DNA from: Bombyx mori
Lineage: Eukaryota > Arthropoda > Insecta > Lepidoptera > Bombycidae
NCBI RefSeq assembly: GCF_030269925.1
Contig: NC_085107.1
Location: 15,502,001-15,566,000, forward strand
Reading direction: 5' to 3'
DNA length: 64,000 nucleotides
A model generated the notes under the pieces. It had not been told where the DNA came from. It did no database searches and was given only the letters and a program-made list of their open reading frames with translations. This document shows, piece by piece, positions 57,454 to 64,000 of this stretch. Position 1 is the stretch's first letter. Every line of letters begins with the position of its first letter. The position numbers were made by a program, and so were the translations under genes.

Positions 57454-57681
57454 ATATTATATTATATATATATTATATTAACAGAAACATTACATTATTT
57501 TGCAGGCTTATTTTCCTTTTTAAATAACGTCGCATTATTGTTGAATAAAATGAAATTTCAAAGGATCTTTTTTATTGACCGGTATTTTAATATGTTGCTA
57601 CGTTATGTTAACGTTTCTGATTCATGAATAAATATAATTTATTTATTTCATATTGATATTTAAATATTTAAGAGCGTTGGA
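57454..57681. other. Unique spacer of the palindrome
   Basis: 228 bp, very AT-rich with TATATATTA runs, between the two arms. No coding content; the 94-codon frame 57343-57627 crosses the arm boundary and is likely chance. Confidence 0.85.
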
Positions 57682-59403
57682 ATAATGTGGAACGATTTTT
57701 TCTTTTTTTTTTTCTTTCGAAGCAAAAAAAGGCATATATAAAAAGTATAAATAATGTGATTCGATAAGCAAAACTTTTAGATTTAGCACCATATCTTAAG
57801 TATTGGAAACGTCGGATATTTGAGAATGAATATAGTTAAGTTTTTATTTTCTTATTAATTCGTCTGTACTTTTAAATATATTACAAAAAGTCAATTTGCG
57901 TTTTGATTCCAATCGAAGAAATAGGATTTCATTCACTTCACATTACAATAATATATTACCGTCTAAAAGATCTGAATATGGAGCCTTATGGTTTATGACC
58001 TTTAAATGCCTACGAGTCAGTCTATCGAAATATCGATTTGAAGAAAATTCTTGATTGGAATTAGTTAAGAAAATCTTTAAGTGTATAATTTCTTAGTTAA
58101 TTACGCCTGTTCGAGTACAGACTCCAATTCAAAGTTGTTCAACAGTTTTGTAGTTTCGCGAAACCTTCACAGTACCCCACATAGTATATATCCTATGCCT
58201 CAGTGCAACAGATAAAATCTTAATTACCATAAAATGACAAACAAACCGATTTTCTACAGAAAATTTGAAAGTAAAATTTAAAATTGTTATTTACTCGAGT
58301 GTCAATTGCAAAGCAACATACTTAAAATTCTTTAGCGGAAATTAAACTTTAGGAGTGCTCTGCTGAAAGATGAGACCATCACGAACGCAACGTATAACAA
58401 ATGAAAAAAAAAAAAGAGGATTTGCACCAGCGAAAGCCACTACGTGCCTCCACAAAATAAATAACCAGAAACGACCAACAAAAACACTCTTCGAAATTTG
58501 AATTTCATTTGCTTACCGACTTTTATCAGTGTTTCGAAAAAGTGCGCACTTATTACACAATTTACAGTGAGGCACTTTGTAATGGCAATTAGCACTTGTT
58601 GATTTCGAATCGAGCGTTGTAATTTTCCACGATAATCGAATTATATATTGAACACAAACACATTAATTCAATGAATTCATATGAACAGACAGCTTTTATT
58701 CTCGTTAAGATACGCTTATATGGGTTTCAATTGCACTCACACGGAAGATCATAGTTTCATTAGAACTACATATACCGTCATAGACTTTACCAGGTCCGAG
58801 GATAATTAAATTATATTTCAACGTATAAGGTAAGGCAATAAAACGAAGTACTTCCTTACATTGTATTATTGCATGTTCGTTATATTTATCATGTTAACGA
58901 AACTAATTTATTACTAGATTAATTAATTGAAGATAAGCAATAAAGGATTGAAAATAATAGTTCTTCACAAGCTTGTAGTTTTCGGGTACATTATTTTATG
59001 TTTTGATGCTTTAATTTTTAAAAGGAGTGTTTTGGATTATTTGTATTAAAATATATATATACTTAATCCCGGCTTTAATACGTATTGTTGTCATCTTATA
59101 TTATAGTGGGAGTTGTTTTATTTATTTGTAATGATTTGTTGATGATTTGCTTCATTCTACAGGCTTATATAGGTGCACAAGTATAAGTACAATAACAAGT
59201 AATGAAAATTTAACAAATGAGAAAACCGACTTCAACGTAATAAAATTTATAATAACTTATAAAACTACTGGTCAGATCTTGATAAATTTTAAATGGTATC
59301 ACATGAGGAGCACAAGCTTTCAAGTAAACAAAGAATCGTAAAAATCGATACATATATAACAAAAGTTCTAAAATAACACACATAAAACTATTCGAATTGG
59401 TGA
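57682..59403 (-). repeat. Right arm of 3.67-kb palindrome
   Basis: 1722 bp, the inverted copy of 55730-57453. The match stops sharply at GGTGA: beyond it the sequences are ACTTC here and, for the left arm, GAATG. There is no target duplication outside the arms. Confidence 0.95.
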
Positions 59404-59445
59404 ACTTCTTTTTTTTCTTTTAAGTCGGTTATACTTACCCAATCA

Positions 59446-59868
59446 TCTATATATTAATACGTGAAGCAAAAACTTTGTATCCCTTTTCACGAAAGTTGCG
59501 CGGACGGAGGAGTATAAAATTTTCCACACTTATAGAGAATATAGAGAAGAAGTGCACAATGCTAATATTTTTTTTAAATAATGCATAAAAGATACATTAA
59601 ATCAATAAACAAAACATTACACACACTACATACCATGTATTTGACGCACACACGCATGCATACTATTTATTGTCAAACTTTTGTTCTTGACGTCTGTTGT
59701 CAAGCTGAGAATGGATTAAATATTGTTTGTCATAAGTAGTTGATATTTTTTATAGTGTCGTCTTGGCGAAATTTGTGATTATAGAAGTATAAAATACAAT
59801 CATAATAGTATACAAACTTACAATTCCAATTAATTATAATCGAATTTCGACTACTGGGGAACCTCTAG
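59446..59868 (+). mobile_element. Non-autonomous Helitron (family H1), copy C
   Basis: 423 bp from TCTATATATTAATACG (after A) to CTCTAG (before T), with an imperfect terminal hairpin ATCGAATTTCGACT. Starts 42 bp beyond the palindrome. Near-identical to copies A and B over its length. Confidence 0.87.
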
Positions 59869-60606
59869 TTTATAATAATTGGTTGACAACAATGATGTAG
59901 CAAAGTGATTGATCAGCGAAATATAAAATTCGCCAGGACTACAATATTATGTAGTTTGTAAAATGTAGTAGTAAGTAAGTCCACAAGTTGCTATATCAGG
60001 AAACCTTTATAAACTTAAAAAATTGCGGTTATTCGTTTATGTGTAGTATTAATTAATTAATAATATTCACTCATTATCCTCTTTGTAACAATGCGAGGTA
60101 AAGACCGTAAGCCCATTGTTTTGTTTCTAAGGCTTCGTTATAACTACGTAGCGTTATGTTAATCCTTATTGTTAGAAGTATTACAACGTTTTCATGCAAA
60201 CAAAACCTCCAATAGGATAAAGAGCTTTCGATAACTGGAAAATTTAACAAGCTCTCTTTAGTTCAGGGTCTTATTTATTATCTTCGATACAAACATGTAC
60301 ACTTTCCTTATAGGATTTAAGGTCATAGAAGATCATTTTTAATAGTATTATGGAAATCCATATACGTATTTTATGTTATAAATGTGAAATTATGTTGGTT
60401 TATGTTTTTATTTGTCTCTCTTTCACGTCGAAATGAAGCAACGGACCGAAATTATTTTTTTGTGAAGTGATAGTATCAGGTTAAGAAAGTGACATAGGCT
60501 ACCTCTTATCCAAAAAAAACATCTCACTCTCACGAAAAACTACACTAAAGCTTCTCCTTGACCACGCTGGCGGAAACTTGGGCAAGTATTCGATAATTTT
60601 TTTAAT
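59869..60606. other. Sequence with nothing identified
   Basis: AT-rich; no recognisable element. Confidence 0.4.
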
Positions 60607-60840
60607 ATCTTGCTTAGATGGGTGGGCGAGCTCGCGGCCTACCTGGTGTTAAGTGGTTAACGGAGCCCATAGACATCTACTACGTAAATGCCGCCACGCA
60701 CCTTGAGACATGAGCTCTAAGGTCTCCGTTTTTACAGTACAACAGCTGCTCCACCCTTCAAACACATTACTACTTCGCGGCAGAAATAGCCGGGGTGGTG
60801 GTACCGTGCGGACTCACAAGACGTCTTACTACCAGTAATT
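60607..60840 (-). repeat. Bm1 SINE, 5'-truncated
   Basis: The minus strand begins TTACTGGTAGTAAGACGTC and ends CATCTAAGCAAG. Moderately diverged, with short deletions. Confidence 0.88.
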
Positions 60841-62096
60841 ACCCAAATTATATAAAATATTCTAGTTTACTTGGTTCATAAATTTGAATATGTGGATTGT
60901 TCTTTGATGAAATTGGCTTAAGCCTCAGTTAGGGCAAGTATATTTTAATTGCATCGCAAATAAGAAATACACCCCCATTCATACGAGCTACATTTGTGCT
61001 TATTTCAAAATATGCATTACAGAATCACTAAATAAATTAACGTCGATTAGCAAAACCAAAAACTGTTGTTTCGCATCATCAGCGGACACAAACAGAAATC
61101 GAAGATCCGCTACGTGCTACGTATGTACATGGTTCAACATAATATAAGTCTAAGCTACACAGTGCGCACTTTGTGCTCCAATTCTTGTTTGACCGATTGA
61201 TTGGATCTATTTTCACATCGTTATATAATTTATGCAAGGGTGAAATATCGATGGGCGTCTAGAAACTTCCGTGAACTAATGGAGAGGTGAGGCCACGCGT
61301 CTATTCATAAAACACTGCTTTGTGTTCATCTTTAATAATATTAACTTTAAAATAATAATAATAATATTGTAAAAATAAAATTCATACAAAGTTTAATTGA
61401 GGATCGATTTCGATTTGCTATTCCCTTACTATAATCGAAATAGTTGATGAAGTATATTCGAGTTATGAAGTTCCCTTAGAGATGTTACAAACTCTACTCT
61501 TGTAGAGTTTGCGGCGATGGTCTAACGGCTGAGATCAAATGCGGGATTAGATTTTACTTAGGTACGCTGCTTGTTTTCAAAGCGAAACTCTCAATATTAA
61601 TCTCTATCGTGGTCGCGGTATTATGCGATTTCGTGGCGTGAACATTTTTTAAAGTTTATATAGCATTATTTTAGTTTACATAAGTTGCTTTTCTTTTAAT
61701 TGACGATCTGAAAAAATTTATTCTTTTCGTGTTTTATACAATCAGTGCCGAATATTGAACGGTGTATTAAATTTATGCTATGACCTGTTTAAAACTTTCG
61801 CAGTCTTCTTAACACGATTAGCGCTGATTACTAACACTAGATGATGACGAGCTTTGCTAGGCTTTTTTTTTATAACGCCATCTTGTTGTGTCTTTAAAGC
61901 AGTAAAAATAGTATTATTATTCGCTAATAGATGTCGGGAAGAGTCATTAAGTTGATTATCGATAAAGTTGATTATTGAAAACACAAATAAAACAACATTT
62001 TTTGAAAATAAATCGTAGCTAGATCGATTTATCGCCGTCGAAATCCCCTGTTTACCAAATTTTATGAAAATCGTTGGAGCCGTTTCCGAGATTCAG

Positions 62097-62098
<2 letters not shown>
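60841..62098. other. Sequence with a small perfect hairpin
   Basis: AT-rich. CAAACTCTAC (61488-61497) pairs with GTAGAGTTTG (61502-61511) around a 4-base loop. A 68-codon frame (61778-61984, -) is unrecognised. No gene assigned. Confidence 0.4.

Positions 62099-62132
<34 letters not shown>
62099..62132. repeat. (TA)n microsatellite
   Basis: Uninterrupted TA dinucleotide run between CAGATTA and TTTCCATCC. Confidence 0.93.
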
Positions 62133-62135
<3 letters not shown>

Positions 62136-62599
62136 CCATCCGGGAGTTCATGTTACGTCCTATATGGCGGTTTTTACCGATGATATTGCATCCGACCGAT
62201 TTATTGCGTCCTGTATATGGACGCAAGATTGTCCATTTCTCAAATTCTGCCAGTGGTAGCCGAAAGATCCGTACAATGCGTGGGTAAAATATTGGCATGG
62301 ACGTTATTTTGTCACCGGATTGATTCTCAGCGTATTTCTTAGTTCCGCTGTTTGGCACGCGAATTTTGGAGGTCGCTTCTCCGCGGCGTATATCGGTAGC
62401 GTATATTGGATATCTTTTTTAAGTATATTTCACCGATAATGTGGCTTCTGTATATAAAAAAATTTCAATTCAAGTTTTTATCAATTCCAATTTGTGGTTT
62501 AATTACGTCACACAAAATGACCCTGTTCCAAGAGAAACGCGGGAACAACAGGGGTGAGGGGGCGGAGTTAGCATGCGTCATGCAAGCGCCGTGATTTTG

Positions 62600-62726
62600 T
62601 TTGCAATTCTGTTCCGGCCGGCGCGGGCGCAACGACGCCTATAGTGTGAATATCAGCATATTAGAGAATGTATAATAATACTTTTTATCAACGAAACACG
62701 TGAGCGGAGCCGCGGATGAAAACTAG
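62600..62726 (+). mobile_element. Probable Helitron 3' end
   Basis: Hairpin GCGGAGCCGC is followed 9 bp later by CTAG (62723-62726) and then T, the 3' signature of moth Helitrons. The 5' TC end could not be placed; it may lie before 62100. The 62133-62600 sequence is GC-richer than its surroundings and may belong to it. Confidence 0.5.
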
Positions 62727-63579
62727 TGTTACTTACATACGCATTACAGAAGTTTATTCAGTTATAGCCAATGATAAAATAAACTAGACTTTAATTAGTC
62801 GTTTTTAAATAATTCTTATTCTTAATCGTAATTGATATGCCAGTCTCCTTTCATGTTCAATTTTCGCAATTTTTTTGTTTTTGTTTTGTAGACACTTATT
62901 ATTTAATTATGAGTATTGTTTTTTGAATTATATAATTATGGTTTTAATTGTACTTAATTTATAAAAATAAATAATAGTTTAAAAAAACTAAAAAACACGC
63001 TTTATATAAAATTCAACTAAAAAATAGAAAATAAATTTTAATAAATTTAAATTCAAAATAGTGTAAAAAAATACATATTTTATTGTAAAAAAAGCGTGGT
63101 GTGCATGGTGTTATTAGTTATAAACATATTTCTGATAGATATGAGTAGAAGAATTATTATTTCAATAATATCTTAAAAAGCACCTCACGCTTTTTTTACA
63201 ATAAAAAAATTTTTTTTCATTCATTCATTCATTTTTTAGTTGAATTTTTTCAATTTTTTTTTTCCAATTTTGAATTGTCATCGGTCCTCGATAAATCTAT
63301 AGAGTTTGAATGAAATCTGGCCGTTTAAAGTGGGTCAAAATCGCGTCTATAGTAGTCAGTTACAAACATACATGTAAAGCTAATATAAAGCGTGTAATAA
63401 AACTTGATAGTATTGTCGAAAAAATTGTTTTATTTCGTGTTCATAGCTAAATTTATAAAAATGACACTCATATAAATAATGTACTCACACATAAACCTAA
63501 TTGGAAGAAAGCTGAGAAAGATGAGAGAAAGATGTTTAATCTCGTCTAGAGGAAACCCGAAGGTGGATAAGTTATTTAG
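62727..63579. other. Very AT-rich sequence with nested inverted repeats
   Basis: No gene. Holds the nested inverted repeats at 63011-63245 and an (ATTC)n run at about 63216-63232. Confidence 0.5.
63011..63245. repeat. Nested inverted repeats, possible MITE
   Basis: The outer arms ATTCAACTAAAAAAT (63011-63025) and ATTTTTTAGTTGAAT (63231-63245) are exact complements. The inner arms TTATTGTAAAAAAAGCGTG (63080-63098) and CACGCTTTTTTTACAATAA (63186-63204) are also exact. No target duplication was resolved. Confidence 0.55.
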
Positions 63580-64000
63580 AAGGATTCGCGCCCTTTCACC
63601 AAGCGTACTGGCAACTAGCTAGGACCCTCAAATCGGAAACGATCGCCAATATACATTCCTTCGTAAGCCTCTCAGGCCAACCCTCGGCTTTTGATAACGA
63701 TGAAAAGGTAGTGTTATTAGCCGATGCTCTGCAGGAGCAGTGCACCGTCAGTGCTCAAGCCGTGGACCCGAACACACCGAGTTAATTGCTAGAGAGGTCG
63801 AGCCCAGAGCTTCCCAAAAACCCTCAGACGCGTTACCCCACATTACCATTAACGGAGTAAAAGAAAAAATCGCGAACTTAAAACAAAGGAAAGCCCCCGG
63901 TTCCGCCAGAAACAAATGCCGCATTTAAAAAATTTAACCCCCTAAACTAATAATCATGTTAGTTTCTATTTTAAATGCCGCTATAATGAACTGCATCTTT
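63580..64000 (+). pseudogene. Jockey-type LINE ORF2 fragment, runs off the window
   Basis: Encodes FHQAYWQLARTLKSETIANI, LLADALQEQCT and RKAPGSA in shifting frames. These match the linker/pre-RT part of ORF2 in the full-length element (HQAYWRLARTLKSETTATMP, RKAPGSDG). Stops and frameshifts mark it as decayed. It continues past 64000. Confidence 0.85.

Noticed and set aside
55792..59341. Identical 64-codon frames in both palindrome arms, as a duplicated gene
   Set aside because: The identity follows from the DNA palindrome. The peptide has no known motif and no start or splice context.
55730..59403. Palindrome as a classic cut-and-paste transposon
   Set aside because: No target duplication, no recognisable terminal motif and no transposase; left as an unexplained inverted duplication.
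61513..61560. Possible tRNA gene near GCGGCGATGGTCTAACGGCT
   Set aside because: An A-box-like stretch is present but no matching B box, anticodon arm or acceptor stem could be folded.
1..64000. CRISPR array or bacterial-type operon
   Set aside because: The repeats are dispersed transposons, the genes have spliceosomal introns, and no regular repeat-spacer pattern exists.

Overview
This window looks like nuclear DNA of a silkmoth (Bombyx mori or a close relative). It is AT-rich and holds two split protein-coding genes with GT/AG introns. The rest is filled with moth-type mobile elements: many Bm1-type tRNA-derived SINEs, Jockey-type LINEs, a BMC1-like LINE, RTE-type LINE ends, Helitrons and MITEs. 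The species call rests on the Bm1/BMC1 repeats and is an inference.

Host genes. Positions 1991-11665 (+) carry a complete five-exon gene for a 179-residue Arf-like small GTPase, Arl5. Positions 13437-42469 (-) carry six 3' exons of a Golgi class II alpha-mannosidase (GH38), most like insect alpha-Man-IIb. Its last exon is 2.7 kb and holds most of the enzyme. The upstream exons are small and spread over 26 kb, and the exon(s) for the cytosolic tail and membrane anchor were not found. The two genes are convergent, with about 1.6 kb of AT-rich sequence between their 3' ends.

Layout. 1-1990: 5' flank with a MITE candidate. 2-11.7 kb: Arl5, with three Jockey 3' ends in intron 3 and a Helitron-inside-Helitron in intron 4. 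13.4-42.5 kb: mannosidase exons, with introns full of Bm1 copies, Jockey and RTE remnants, a hAT-type MITE interrupted by a Jockey copy, and a 254-bp MITE with 36-bp inverted ends. 42.87-48.17 kb (-): an apparently complete Jockey-clade LINE with both ORFs open, a poly(A) tail and a 10-bp target-site duplication. 49.9-50.2 kb: a tRNA-derived SINE with a perfect 8-bp duplication. 51.5-54.3 kb: a 5'-truncated BMC1-like LINE inserted inside a Bm1 SINE. 55.73-59.40 kb: a nearly perfect 3.67-kb palindrome with 1.72-kb arms and a 228-bp spacer. 59.4-64 kb: further Helitron, Bm1 and Jockey pieces.

The most unusual signals are the giant palindrome; a stem-loop in the Jockey 3' UTR that keeps its pairing between two subfamilies; the shared 3' tail of the BMC1-like LINE and the Bm1 SINE, including one SINE copy whose tail looks LINE-like; and a Helitron pair in which the empty site can be read directly. 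No CRISPR array, rRNA, canonical tRNA gene or bacterial-type operon was seen.
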